From positions 186,001 through 250,000 of the forward strand of contig CBFHMJ010000038.1 of assembly GCA_965656875.1 (NCBI GenBank): a DNA stretch of 64,000 nt. The letters are read 5' to 3'. Position 1 is the first letter of the stretch; the number at the start of each line of letters is the position of its first letter. The translations under genes and the position numbers were made by a program. The notes beneath the pieces were generated by a model. That model saw only the letters and a program-made list of their open reading frames with translations. It was not told where the DNA came from and did no database searches. Shown here in pieces: positions 28,225 to 37,092 of the stretch. Source of the DNA: CBFHMJ01 sp965656875. GTDB taxonomy: Bacteria; Pseudomonadota; Gammaproteobacteria; Enterobacterales; Alteromonadaceae.

Positions 28225-29550
28225 ATGATTCGAGCTTTGTCGAAATTTTTTACCGCTGTTATGCAGCGATGGCTGCCAGATGCTTACGTTTTCGCTATTG
28301 CGCTTACCTTAATTATTTTCGTATGCGGGATAACTATAGAAAACAAAACATTCACCGAAATGACCAACTTCTGGGGCAACGGCATCTGGAATTTACTTAC
28401 TTTCTCTATGCAAATGGTCGTTATTCTGGTTACAGGTCACATACTCGCCAGCTCCGGACCCGTTACACGTATACTCACATCACTCGCAACACTTGCAACC
28501 TCTCCCGGAAAAGCAGTCATATTAACGACGCTGATCTCTGGAATTGCAATGTGGATCAACTGGGGATTCGGCTTGGTCGTCGGTGCATTAATCGCACGCG
28601 AAATTGCTGCCCGAAGTAAACAATTTCACTATCCATTACTCGTAGCATCAGCTTATTCAGGGTTTCTACTCTGGCATATAGGTTTATCAGGCTCGATCCC
28701 CCTGAAAATCGCTTCACCAGCAAACGACAAATTAGGCCAACTCCTCAATGGTGAAGCCATTCCACTGTCAATGACCGTATTTTCTCCGTCCGTTTTACTG
28801 ATAGCATTGGCTCTTTTGGTTACACTGCCTTTTTTGAACAAAATGATGCTTCCTGCTCCGGGTGATACTATCAAGCCCTATCACCCTCCAACATCTACAA
28901 AACAGGATACACCAAACAACCATACTCTTAGTCCCGCAGAAAAACTGGAGCATAATATATTACCTTCCGCCATTATTGCAGGGATCAGTGGGTTTTATCT
29001 GGTAAATCACTTTATGAACCAGGGAGGTATTACGTTAAATATCATCTCGCTGGTCTTTTTATGCCTGGGTATTATTTTTCATCGCACACCAGCAAACTAC
29101 CTCTCAGCCCTGAATGATGCGATTCAACATATTGGCGGTATTGTCCTTCAATTTCCTTTATACGCAGGAATGATGAGTATGATGGTCGGTTCAGGCCTCG
29201 CTGTGTCTCTCTCAGAATGGTTTATTGCTATTTCAACGCCAGACACATTTTTAATCTTTACATTTTTAAGTGCCGGTATTGTCAACTTCTTTGTCCCCTC
29301 GGGTGGTGGACAGTGGGCGTTGCAAGCTCCGGTTGTATTACCTGCGGCGGCCGGTTTGGACATTTCAACCAGCAGCACAGCTATTGCTGTTGCATTAGGT
29401 GATGCATGGACCAATATGGTTCAGCCATTCTGGGCACTTCCGTTATTAGCAATTTCGGGGCTGAAAATAAAAGATATTATGGGTTATTGCACAATGGCAC
29501 TAATCTGGTCAGGGTTATTAATTTGTAGCCTTTTGATCATTTTATTTTAA
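28225..29550 (+). CDS. AtoE-family short-chain fatty acid transporter
   Basis: This 441-residue inner-membrane protein has about ten to twelve transmembrane helices. It resembles the AtoE/short-chain fatty acid transporter family: an N-terminal FTAVMQRWLPDAYVFAIALT segment, MWINWGFGLVVGAL and the conserved FFVPSGGGQWALQAP motif in the second half. It probably takes up butyrate-type short-chain acids. No ato catabolic genes are adjacent, so the substrate is inferred from the family alone. It is followed by a weak terminator and then the c-di-GMP riboswitch, which lies downstream and cannot control it from its 5' side. Confidence 0.88.
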   Translation: MIRALSKFFTAVMQRWLPDAYVFAIALTLIIFVCGITIENKTFTEMTNFWGNGIWNLLTFSMQMVVILVTGHILASSGPVTRILTSLATLATSPGKAVILTTLISGIAMWINWGFGLVVGALIAREIAARSKQFHYPLLVASAYSGFLLWHIGLSGSIPLKIASPANDKLGQLLNGEAIPLSMTVFSPSVLLIALALLVTLPFLNKMMLPAPGDTIKPYHPPTSTKQDTPNNHTLSPAEKLEHNILPSAIIAGISGFYLVNHFMNQGGITLNIISLVFLCLGIIFHRTPANYLSALNDAIQHIGGIVLQFPLYAGMMSMMVGSGLAVSLSEWFIAISTPDTFLIFTFLSAGIVNFFVPSGGGQWALQAPVVLPAAAGLDISTSSTAIAVALGDAWTNMVQPFWALPLLAISGLKIKDIMGYCTMALIWSGLLICSLLIILF

Positions 29551-29573
29551 AGAGATCTATCTTAATTCTCTTT
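29549..29573 (+). terminator. Weak intrinsic terminator of the transporter gene
   Basis: AAAGAGA (29549-29555) pairs with TCTCTTT (29567-29573), followed by TTATATA. The stem overlaps the stop codon. Confidence 0.6.
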
Positions 29574-29599
29574 TTATATAAAAATAACTAAAATCAGGG

Positions 29600-29628
29600 G
29601 TGTACATTTTTAACGAATGCTTTATAGT
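29600..29628 (+). promoter_or_regulatory. Candidate promoter of the riboswitch transcript
   Basis: TATAGT at 29623-29628 is a good -10 and starts the transcript about 20 bases before the aptamer. The -35 (around GTGTAC, 29600-29605) is poor. Confidence 0.4.
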
Positions 29629-29644
29629 CTTAATCAAGCTGTAA

Positions 29645-29737
29645 AGCTTGAAAAAGGCAAACTTGGTGAAAGCCAAGGACGCAAAGTTTCCGGTCTAAGG
29701 ATATCTAAGATATCTACGATAGCGGGGCCGCCGGGTT
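29645..29737 (+). ncRNA. Cyclic di-GMP-I (GEMM-I) riboswitch aptamer
   Basis: The core GEMM-I landmarks occur in order: GGCAAAC, a P2 stem TTGG/CCAA capped by a GAAA tetraloop, GGACGCAAAG, TTTCCGGTCTAAGG, a P3 hairpin built on GATATC repeats, and ATAGCGGGGCCGCC. This matches the class I c-di-GMP aptamer (Vc2 type). Immediately downstream, AAAACAG/CTGTTTT (29738-29751) with a short T run could be the switching terminator. No normal forward gene follows within 2.7 kb. Only a 20-codon ORF (29774) and a strong terminator (29869-29905) lie downstream, so this is an orphan switch or a c-di-GMP-gated small RNA. Confidence 0.92.
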
Positions 29738-29868
29738 AAAACAGTTCCTGTTTTTGGGGGTCTGGTCGTCCTTATGTCACGCTCCGTCATCTTTGCATTC
29801 CGACGTTTTTTCCTTTTTCCGCTTCAAGCCCAGTGATTAATAAGATTCATTTTTTTCCTCCCAAAATT

Positions 29869-29905
29869 AAAAAGCTTGTCTACAGGATCGTTAGACAAGC
29901 TTTTT
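29869..29905. terminator. Strong bidirectional terminator downstream of the riboswitch
   Basis: A perfect 14-bp stem (29869-29882 with 29892-29905, nine-base loop) has a T tract on each strand. It would end a riboswitch transcript of about 260 nt. Confidence 0.92.
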
Positions 29906-30163
29906 CGTTTCTGGCCCCTGAGAATTTAATTCCTCACTAGCTACCTTTCAATGATTACCTTCCCTTTACTGTTTAAAAATCAATAATTAATAACTATTCT
30001 TTACACGCTACCCTCTATCAAACACGCGCAAAGAATTCAGAGAAGGAAAAGCGCTAATAAAAGCACTTTAGTACAGAAATTTAGGAGATTGAAAAATTGA
30101 GGCACTTAAGTCAGCGAAGAATTAAATACCTCAATAAGCCAAATCAGAACACGAACATCAGGA
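29906..30163. other. AT-rich spacer before the DUF885 gene end
   Basis: This stretch lies between the riboswitch terminator and the stop of the reverse-strand DUF885 gene. I see no ORF, hairpin or repeat of note in it. Confidence 0.5.
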
Positions 30164-31936
30164 TTAATGACTCGCCTTCACATCAGCGATGTATTGATCG
30201 ATGATCTCTTCCAACAAATTCATTGGAACCGAACCATTCATCAACACGCGATCATGGAATTCACGAACATTAAAACGGTTACCTAGCGCATTCTCCGCTT
30301 TTTTACGCAGGCGCTTAATCGTCAATTCACCAATCTTGTAAGACAATGCCTGAGCGGGCCAGGTAATATAACGGTCAGTCTCGGTTTGAATATTGTGTTT
30401 CGACAATGCGGTATTGTCTTCCATAAAGGTCATCGCTTTTTTACGACTCCAACCTTTAATATGAATGCCGGTATCAACCACCAGACGACATGCTCGCCAC
30501 ATTTCATAGGTCAGTCGGCCAAAATCACTGTAGGGATCATCATAGATACCAGCTTCGATACCCAGATATTCAGCATATAACGCCCAACCTTCTCCAAACG
30601 CAGACATATAATAGTGTTTTCTGTGTGGCAGCATTTCCTGCTCAGCACTTAATGCAGCCTGAAAATGATGGCCTGGCACAGCTTCATGTAATGTTAACGC
30701 TGGTAACGCATATAAAGGTCTGCGATCCAAAGCGTAAGTATTCAGCCAGTAAGTTCCCGGCTTTTCATCACTATTTGATCCCAAATAACGACCCGTTGTG
30801 TATTTAGGCGCCAGTTCGTCAGGAACAGGATCAATTGCAAATGGTTTTCTTGGAATCGTTTTAAACAATTGTGGCAGCTTCGCATCAACACGCTTTGCAA
30901 TATATGATGCTTCTTTTAATAAATCTTTTGGTGTTTCAGCGTAAAACTGTTTATCCGTTCTCAAAAATTCAACAAATGCTTTGAAATCGCCCTTAAATCC
31001 GGTTTGCTTAATGATCTTATCCATTTCAGCACGAATTCTTGCAACCTCGGACAAACCTAACTGATGAATTTCCTCACCTGATAAATCGGTTGTTGTGAAG
31101 TGCTTTATACGATTCTCATAATATTCAGTACCACCTTTTATCGCGGAAATACCCACTGAGTGTCTGGCTGCTGGTTCGTACTCATTAATATAGAAGGAAA
31201 GAAAACGTTCAAACTGTGGCACAACAGATTGTTTGATAGTCGTCATCGCATCTGATTTCAGTGTTTTCCACTCAGAATCCGACATAAACACTGGCTTTGC
31301 CGAGCGGTAAGGCTCCATAAATACACTGTTTTCGATATCATCGGTTATAAACGTTCGAATAGTCTCATCACTACCTTTAATAGATGCTAAAGGCTGAGTA
31401 AAACCAGATTCAATGCCTTTCTTTAACCAATAAATATTCTGATCAAAAAATGCCGGAACTTGCTTCAGACGCTCATTATAATCACGATAATCTTTAGCAG
31501 TAGCAAAGCGAACAAACTTGCTCAGAAAAGCAATTTCCATATGAAATCCAAATTCTGAGGTTAAAGGAATGTAATGATACTTCAGCTCATACTTATCAAT
31601 CTTATCCCTCAAAAGATGTTGCATGACAACAATATCCGCTTTTTGACTCATGCTGATATCATCAGTCAACATCGCATTCAATTGTTGTAGGTAGTGTTTT
31701 CGTTTTTCATAATATTTAGCCAAGGCTTCAGGTGAACGATCGGCCAATTTATCATTGAAGTCGAACACACCGTTTTCAGCCCCTTCCACCGGCTCGGTCT
31801 TCGCCTGAAAAACCCAGATATCACGTAGTAATTTATCGATGTCCTGACCAGAGCCAGACTCAGTTGCAAAAACACACTGTACACTCACCAGTGTGATTAA
31901 TGCTCCCGTTAAAATTTGCTTTATAAAAGAAACCAA
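30164..31936 (-). CDS. DUF885 family secreted metallopeptidase-like protein
   Basis: This encodes about 590 residues from a TTG at 31936, chosen because GGAGGAG lies just before it and because this start gives a clean signal peptide (VSFIKQILTGALITLVSV, ending at about QCVFA). The upstream in-frame ATG at 31954 would put the ribosome site inside the gene. The DUF885 metal motif HEAVPGHH is present, as is FGEGWALYAEYLG, which supplies the third ligand in related M2/M32-like peptidases. It is probably a periplasmic zinc carboxypeptidase-like enzyme of unknown substrate. It is a single gene on its strand. Confidence 0.85.
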   Translation of the reverse strand: MVSFIKQILTGALITLVSVQCVFATESGSGQDIDKLLRDIWVFQAKTEPVEGAENGVFDFNDKLADRSPEALAKYYEKRKHYLQQLNAMLTDDISMSQKADIVVMQHLLRDKIDKYELKYHYIPLTSEFGFHMEIAFLSKFVRFATAKDYRDYNERLKQVPAFFDQNIYWLKKGIESGFTQPLASIKGSDETIRTFITDDIENSVFMEPYRSAKPVFMSDSEWKTLKSDAMTTIKQSVVPQFERFLSFYINEYEPAARHSVGISAIKGGTEYYENRIKHFTTTDLSGEEIHQLGLSEVARIRAEMDKIIKQTGFKGDFKAFVEFLRTDKQFYAETPKDLLKEASYIAKRVDAKLPQLFKTIPRKPFAIDPVPDELAPKYTTGRYLGSNSDEKPGTYWLNTYALDRRPLYALPALTLHEAVPGHHFQAALSAEQEMLPHRKHYYMSAFGEGWALYAEYLGIEAGIYDDPYSDFGRLTYEMWRACRLVVDTGIHIKGWSRKKAMTFMEDNTALSKHNIQTETDRYITWPAQALSYKIGELTIKRLRKKAENALGNRFNVREFHDRVLMNGSVPMNLLEEIIDQYIADVKASH

Positions 31937-31957
31937 TGTATCTCCTCCACACATCAA

Positions 31958-32640
31958 CGATTCAACAACATACTGCTGATTAAAATTGAGTGCGTGGAAG
32001 AATAGACAATAAGGTCCTGGATAGAAAGCAGAATGAGACCAGTAGAATAAACCAGACTATCAGTTAGAGAACGCTCGATTATCAGAGCAGTGAGCGGTCC
32101 GGAATACAGAAAAATTACTGCTGATTTGCTGACAATAGATTCTATTCGTCTTTCTGACATTCAACCTGATGCAATCGTCAACACGCTCCAGTATATCTGG
32201 TAAAAACAATTCAAAACCTTCTGTTAATTGTTGTGAAAAATAAGGAACATTTCCTTGTTATCACTGAAATCAAAAAATGAATATCAAAAAAGCGTATGTA
32301 AACAAGATAATTAGGGGTTATCACTATCACTTAAAATAATTTCGTGGGCTAATTTCCACCGAAACTCCCTCTTGATCACAAGTGAAAAATGGCTAACAAT
32401 TAACAAATAAATTACCTTTCTATATACATAGAAAGTTTATTGTTTATAAAATTTCACCAATAAAAACCTGAATAAGCAGGGTTATTGCTCAAAATTTAGC
32501 ATCTACTGGTTAAAATTTCGTAAATAAACAAAAGATTAAACGATTAATACCGTAGAAATAAAAAATTCAGTGGATGTTCATTCTCAAATAATGGAGAATA
32601 CAACCTTCGTACCTTTAACTTTTTTAGCTCATTTCAGCTC
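31958..32640. other. About 680-bp AT-rich intergenic region
   Basis: This divergent spacer lies between the DUF885 gene and the diguanylate cyclase gene. A 68-codon reverse ORF (31954-32160) ends on the DUF885 start but has no good ribosome site and no recognisable features, so I do not call it. The rest is low-complexity A/T sequence that should contain the cyclase promoter. Confidence 0.5.
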
Positions 32641-32652
32641 TTGAGGTCGTTT

Positions 32653-33669
32653 ATGAAGTATCACGATTCAATAGCGCAAGCGCATGATAAATTGACAAAA
32701 GCTGTCACATTTTTGCGCCAGCACCAATTGCCGGCAACACCGGTCAATTATGCAGTTGCATATGAGCACGTTTCAGGTGCAGATGCTCAATTATCTCAAG
32801 CGGTTAATGCCCAGCTAAAGTCTTCTCTTCCATTGGATAACTATTTTATCCAGTCTCTTTATGATCAATTCCTGGTAAAAGCATCCGAATCACATGATCA
32901 GCTCGTTGATGGTGTTGATTCCATGATCACATCTATGACGAGCAGCAATAATCAATCTGGAAAAATAGTACAGAATTATCTGCAAACGCTGGATAGTAAT
33001 CTTGTTGCACTCAATCAGGCATCAGAAAATAATCTTCAAACGATTATTTCCAGCTTGATCGAACAAACCTGGGAAATGAAGAAGTCTCAGCAACAGTTAC
33101 AAAATTCGCTAGCTGAAACTAAAAAGTATTCAGAAAACCTAAAATCTAAGTTACAAGCAATCAAAGAATCTGCGAAACAAGACGCGATGACTGGGTTGTA
33201 TAATTTTTCTGCGATGCAGGAACAAGTGGAAATCTGGCTTTCTGAAAAACCAAACAGAGATATATGCGCTATTGCTATCGATATCGATAATTTCAGCCAG
33301 TTCAATGATATGTATGGCCATATGGTAGGCGACGTTGTTTTGAACAAGGTTGCTCGCAAAATTAAAAATTATGTCGAAGACAGCGGATTACCCGTCAGAA
33401 CGGGTGGTGAAGAGTTTTTGATCTTAATTCCAGATATTGATCATGACGTAGCCCGGGAAATCGCAGAACAAGTAAGAAAAGGTGTTGAAAAAATGCGCTT
33501 TGTAAGCGCAAAAAGCAAACGCAAGTTACCTCCCGTTACTATCTCTCTGGGTATCTCGAATTACGATATCAGAGAAGACTGGTATCAATTTATGGGGCGC
33601 ATGGGCAACACCGTAAAAATCGCAAAAGCTAAAGGCAAGAACAGAGTTGTTGCCGAAGCATATGCCTGA
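32653..33669 (+). CDS. Diguanylate cyclase (GGEEF) with N-terminal helical domain, no inhibitory site
   Basis: This 338-residue cytoplasmic protein makes c-di-GMP from two GTP. The N-terminal 170 residues are helical and Gln-rich, ending in a coiled coil. The GGDEF domain (about 175-335) has DAMTGLYNF and the active-site loop GGEEF (251-255). The usual RxxD product-inhibition site is EDSG here, so feedback inhibition at that site is probably absent. I chose the ATG at 32653 because GAGG sits at 32643-32646. It lies 2.9 kb from the c-di-GMP riboswitch. No transmembrane segment is visible. Confidence 0.92.
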   Translation: MKYHDSIAQAHDKLTKAVTFLRQHQLPATPVNYAVAYEHVSGADAQLSQAVNAQLKSSLPLDNYFIQSLYDQFLVKASESHDQLVDGVDSMITSMTSSNNQSGKIVQNYLQTLDSNLVALNQASENNLQTIISSLIEQTWEMKKSQQQLQNSLAETKKYSENLKSKLQAIKESAKQDAMTGLYNFSAMQEQVEIWLSEKPNRDICAIAIDIDNFSQFNDMYGHMVGDVVLNKVARKIKNYVEDSGLPVRTGGEEFLILIPDIDHDVAREIAEQVRKGVEKMRFVSAKSKRKLPPVTISLGISNYDIREDWYQFMGRMGNTVKIAKAKGKNRVVAEAYA

Positions 33670-34149
33670 ATCCTGCATTAATCTTTAAACGTCCTGTCAG
33701 TATTTCATACCCGAATCAACAACAAATAGCATTAAGCTATTAACAATTACTATTTAATTCCTTCCAGTCATTATTCTGGCTTTCAATGCTATTTTATTTC
33801 AAGTTGCCTATTTCCATCACGTAACTATAAATTCCTTATATATTTCAGATATTAACAACACAGAACCTTTCAAACTACGACGTTTAGCATAAAAATGACA
33901 GTTTTTGATTTTTTTATTATAAAAATCATTAGAGTAATTAATCTAATAAAAAAATCTCAACAATGTCGGTTGCTTGGAGATGATTTGATTTTTTATTTTG
34001 TTTGAATTGGGTTTGCACACCCCTAAAAGTTAAACAGTTGTTACTTGATTGTGGATTATTTATCGTAATAATAATACTGGTACGAGGTCTGGTCATCCGC
34101 GGCTTCGTAACCTCACAACAAAAAATAAATCAAATATCCGGAGAAGAGT
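33670..34149 (+). other. 480-bp AT-rich region upstream of the secreted hydrolase gene
   Basis: I see no gene here. It contains several AT-only hairpins (for example ATTAGA/TCTAAT, 33928-33933 with 33942-33947). Near the end, GGTACGA can pair with TCGTAACC across one bulge (around 34078-34115), about 40 bases before the hydrolase start, a possible leader structure. Confidence 0.45.
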
Positions 34150-34995
34150 ATGAGAGGAATAAAACTTGCGTGTAGCATGCTTTTAGCGCTTTTTTCGTTA
34201 TCAGCAGCAGCATCAACAGGTGTCGCCTTTGTTCATGGTACTGGTCATCAAACAGATGCATACAATGACTATTGGACTGGTGAATTTATCAACTCAGTAA
34301 GAAACGGAAAAAAATACACAGTTATCAACTGTGACTTTGAACAATACATGTGGGATAGCAGAGCGGCAGGATGTCTTGCGTCACAATTAACATCATTCAT
34401 CAACACACAGGGAATCAGCAAACTTTACGTTATCACTCACTCAAACGGTGGTAATGTTATGCGCTGGATTATGTCTAACCCAACATGGGATAGCCGCTAC
34501 CCTAATATCATCAACAAAATCTACAACGTAACAGCTTCAGCACCTTCAAGTGCTGGTACGCCACTGGCAAATGCTGTTATCAACGGTAACGCACTTGAAA
34601 GCCTTCTTGGCTGGATTGCTGGTTACAAAAGCGATGCTGTAAAAATGCAACAAACAAGCTGGATGGCTTCATACAACGCAGAATGGTTGTACGGTACATC
34701 TGGTCGCCCTTCACTTCCTAAAAACTTCAAATCAGTGGTAGGTACAGACGTTGAATCGGCAGTATGGGATTCAGACAGCTACTGTGGTGGTTACTCAAAT
34801 CAGGTTGGTCTTGAGGTAACTCAAGAGTGGTTAGTAAGTTGTTCTGACGGTTTCCTTGAGTGTAGCTCTCAGGCAGCAGCGGGTTCAGTTTGGTTCTATG
34901 ACACAGACCGTACCTATGGCGATGAGCCATTAAGCCACGCGCAAAGCCGTCGCGCTTGCTTCGGTCTGGACGTTTTCCTACGTAACGATATCTAA
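34150..34995 (+). CDS. Secreted alpha/beta hydrolase, lipase-like
   Basis: This 281-residue protein has a signal peptide (about 1-21, ending AAA). An alpha/beta hydrolase core shows an N-terminal oxyanion segment FVHGTGHQT, a nucleophile elbow VITHSNGGNV with S98 (G replaced by T/H before the Ser, so not a canonical GxSxG), and a plausible catalytic His at H263 in PLSHAQSR. Cysteines are abundant (about nine), suggesting disulfides and an extracytoplasmic life. GGAGAAG precedes the ATG. It is coupled to the DUF4785-like gene 16 bases downstream. The substrate is unknown; lipid or ester hydrolysis is likely. Confidence 0.78.
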   Translation: MRGIKLACSMLLALFSLSAAASTGVAFVHGTGHQTDAYNDYWTGEFINSVRNGKKYTVINCDFEQYMWDSRAAGCLASQLTSFINTQGISKLYVITHSNGGNVMRWIMSNPTWDSRYPNIINKIYNVTASAPSSAGTPLANAVINGNALESLLGWIAGYKSDAVKMQQTSWMASYNAEWLYGTSGRPSLPKNFKSVVGTDVESAVWDSDSYCGGYSNQVGLEVTQEWLVSCSDGFLECSSQAAAGSVWFYDTDRTYGDEPLSHAQSRRACFGLDVFLRNDI

Positions 34996-35011
34996 TTGAG
35001 GAGTGAAGTTA

Positions 35012-36181
35012 ATGTTTACTAAAAAATTACTAAATGTAGCCCTTTGTGCTTCACTCGGCGCAGCCGCAGCATTCTCTGCAACAGCAGCAGATTTCAAAGC
35101 CGTTGAGGTTAGCGCATCAAAGCAACAAGCAGCCAGCTTCAGCTTTCCTCTGTATCAATCAGAAACATTAAATTTTGCAGCCGAAGGTCAAACAACGGCA
35201 AGTGACGAATACTGGTTCACTGTATCAGGTGCTGAGTTAAACAAAGGTGTTCTCCTGAATACAACTCAACCTGGCGCACTTGTACGTATCTCTCGTAATG
35301 AAGCGACCAGCTCACCACTTAAAACTGACAGCATCATGCTTAATGGTCAGGATTCTGTGAATGCAGTTGAACAAGTATTCTCGGAAAAAGATCTTGAAGC
35401 AGTTGGTATCTTTAACAACTCAGCAGCTTTACGTGTTAACGCTTCTGTTGCGGCCGGTGACTTAACGCTTCGTTATGCTGACAAACTTGCAGCTGATGAG
35501 CTTTATACCGTTAACGTAAAAGAGAAAAATTCAGATAAAAAACTAATGCTTAACACCGCTAAGCTTTCTTATCTTTCAGCTGAAAAGCTTTCTTTTGCAG
35601 CGGCAATTGAAACTGGTGACTCAGCACTAGCACTTAACTCAGCGAAAGGCGTTATCGTCTCTCCTTCAGGTAAAGTGTACAACATTGACGTAAACATTGG
35701 TGCAAACGGTGAAGCTACTGTTAATCGTGCTGATATCAATAAAATTGAAGCGCCAGTTAACGGTCTTTATGAGCTTCGTATCGATGCAACAGCCAGCGAT
35801 AACGGTCTGACTGTTCGTCGTACTGGTAAAGTTGCATTTGGTCTTGCTAAAGCAACTGCATCAATCGCTGATGTTGTAGCAACATCTGCTAAAGGTGCGC
35901 CGAAAGCAACAGTTAACGTAGACGTTCAACAAGCAGGTCGTTACGAAGTTCGTGCGGTACTACTTGGAACAGATACTAATGGCAACCTTAAGCCAGTAAT
36001 GGAAACGCACGCTGCAAACTGGTTGAAGCCTGGCGCTCAGTCAATTTCAGTACCATTTGACCGTGCAATTCTTGCTAAGTCAGGTCTTAAAGCACCATTT
36101 GCTGTACAACACGTTCAATTACGTGATCAAGGCAATATGAGTAGCCTTGATAAAGTTGTTGAAGCAGTTTCTGTTAAATAA
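35012..36181 (+). CDS. DUF4785-like secreted protein
   Basis: This 389-residue protein has a signal peptide (about 1-27, ending ATA). The remainder looks all-beta, with repeated short strands and few charged helices, and ends with a conserved-looking VQLRDQGNMSSLDK block typical, to my recollection, of DUF4785 proteins. The ATG at 35012 is chosen because TTGAGGAG lies at 34995-35002, nine bases before it. No catalytic residues are evident. Cotranscribed with the secreted hydrolase and ended by a shared terminator, it may be a partner, inhibitor or surface-binding protein for that enzyme (inference). Confidence 0.65.
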   Translation: MFTKKLLNVALCASLGAAAAFSATAADFKAVEVSASKQQAASFSFPLYQSETLNFAAEGQTTASDEYWFTVSGAELNKGVLLNTTQPGALVRISRNEATSSPLKTDSIMLNGQDSVNAVEQVFSEKDLEAVGIFNNSAALRVNASVAAGDLTLRYADKLAADELYTVNVKEKNSDKKLMLNTAKLSYLSAEKLSFAAAIETGDSALALNSAKGVIVSPSGKVYNIDVNIGANGEATVNRADINKIEAPVNGLYELRIDATASDNGLTVRRTGKVAFGLAKATASIADVVATSAKGAPKATVNVDVQQAGRYEVRAVLLGTDTNGNLKPVMETHAANWLKPGAQSISVPFDRAILAKSGLKAPFAVQHVQLRDQGNMSSLDKVVEAVSVK

Positions 36182-36191
36182 CATTTATCAC

Positions 36192-36226
36192 TTATGTCCC
36201 CGGCATCCGTAATGTTGGGGACATAA
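36192..36226 (+). terminator. Terminator of the hydrolase-DUF4785 operon
   Basis: A 15-bp stem with two G-T pairs (36192-36206 with 36212-36226, loop CCGTA) is followed by TTATTG. Confidence 0.8.
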
Positions 36227-36339
36227 TTATTGCCTTTCAGAATCCTTATAAAAATTCCCTTCTCAACCCTCCTTTACACTTTGGTAAATCAGCGTTTTAA
36301 AGTAGACTAACAGCCTTTCAAATCTCAGAGTTTACTTGC

Positions 36340-37092
36340 ATGTCTGAACCACAAAAAACCACACACTTCGGCTACAAAACCGTCGATGCGGCTGACAAAT
36401 CTTCACTGGTTGCTGATGTATTTCATTCAGTGGCTGCAAAATACGATGTGATGAATGACTTAATGTCAGCGGGTATTCACCGTCTCTGGAAACGTTTTAC
36501 CATTGACAGTAGTGGCGTCAAAGCCGGACAAAAAGTGTTGGATTTAGCCGGTGGCACGGGTGATTTAACAGCAAAGTTCTCTCGAATCGTGGGGCCAACG
36601 GGTCAGGTTATTCTTGCTGATATTAACGATTCAATGCTTAAAGTTGGCCGTGAAAAACTGCGAGATCTGGGCATTGTCGGTAATGTTGAATATGTACAGG
36701 CAAATGCTGAAGAACTCCCATTTCCCGACAACACTTTCGACATCATCACCATCGCATTTGGCCTGAGAAATGTAACAGATAAAGATAAAGCAATACGCTC
36801 TATGTATCGTGTGCTTAAACCGGGCGGCCGCTTACTGGTATTAGAGTTTTCAAAACCTGAGAGTCAGATGCTATCTAAAGCTTATGATTTCTATTCCTTC
36901 AATATTCTACCGGGTATGGGTCAACTGGTTGCTAACGACGCTGAAAGTTATCGCTATCTGGCTGAATCGATTCGAATGCATCCGGATCAGGAAACGTTGA
37001 AGTCTATGATGGAAGAAGCCGGCTTTGAACAAACCACTTATCATAATTTGACCGGCGGCATTGTTGCACTACATCGGGGTTTCAAATTCTGA
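36340..37092 (+). CDS. ubiE: Ubiquinone/menaquinone C-methyltransferase UbiE
   Basis: This 250-residue SAM-dependent methyltransferase performs the C-methylation step of ubiquinone (and menaquinone) synthesis. It has KYDVMNDLMSAGIHRLWKR near the N-terminus and the SAM loop VLDLAGGTGDLT, with the family motifs FGLRNVTD and KPGGRLLVLEFSKP. Length matches E. coli UbiE (251). It heads a tight ubiE-ubiJ-ubiB run: its stop shares a base with the ubiJ start. Confidence 0.97.
   Translation: MSEPQKTTHFGYKTVDAADKSSLVADVFHSVAAKYDVMNDLMSAGIHRLWKRFTIDSSGVKAGQKVLDLAGGTGDLTAKFSRIVGPTGQVILADINDSMLKVGREKLRDLGIVGNVEYVQANAEELPFPDNTFDIITIAFGLRNVTDKDKAIRSMYRVLKPGGRLLVLEFSKPESQMLSKAYDFYSFNILPGMGQLVANDAESYRYLAESIRMHPDQETLKSMMEEAGFEQTTYHNLTGGIVALHRGFKF

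Noticed and set aside
31954..32160. 68-codon reverse ORF ending at the DUF885 gene start
   Set aside because: It has no good ribosome site or recognisable features, and the DUF885 gene has its own strong site after it. Treated as chance.
33906..33947. AT-only hairpins upstream of the secreted hydrolase gene
   Set aside because: Expected by chance in sequence this AT-rich. No T tract or conserved element accompanies them.
29756..34095. Shared 13-mer GGTCTGGTCRTCC after the riboswitch and before the secreted hydrolase
   Set aside because: One partial match of 13 bases with no shared structure around it. Likely chance.
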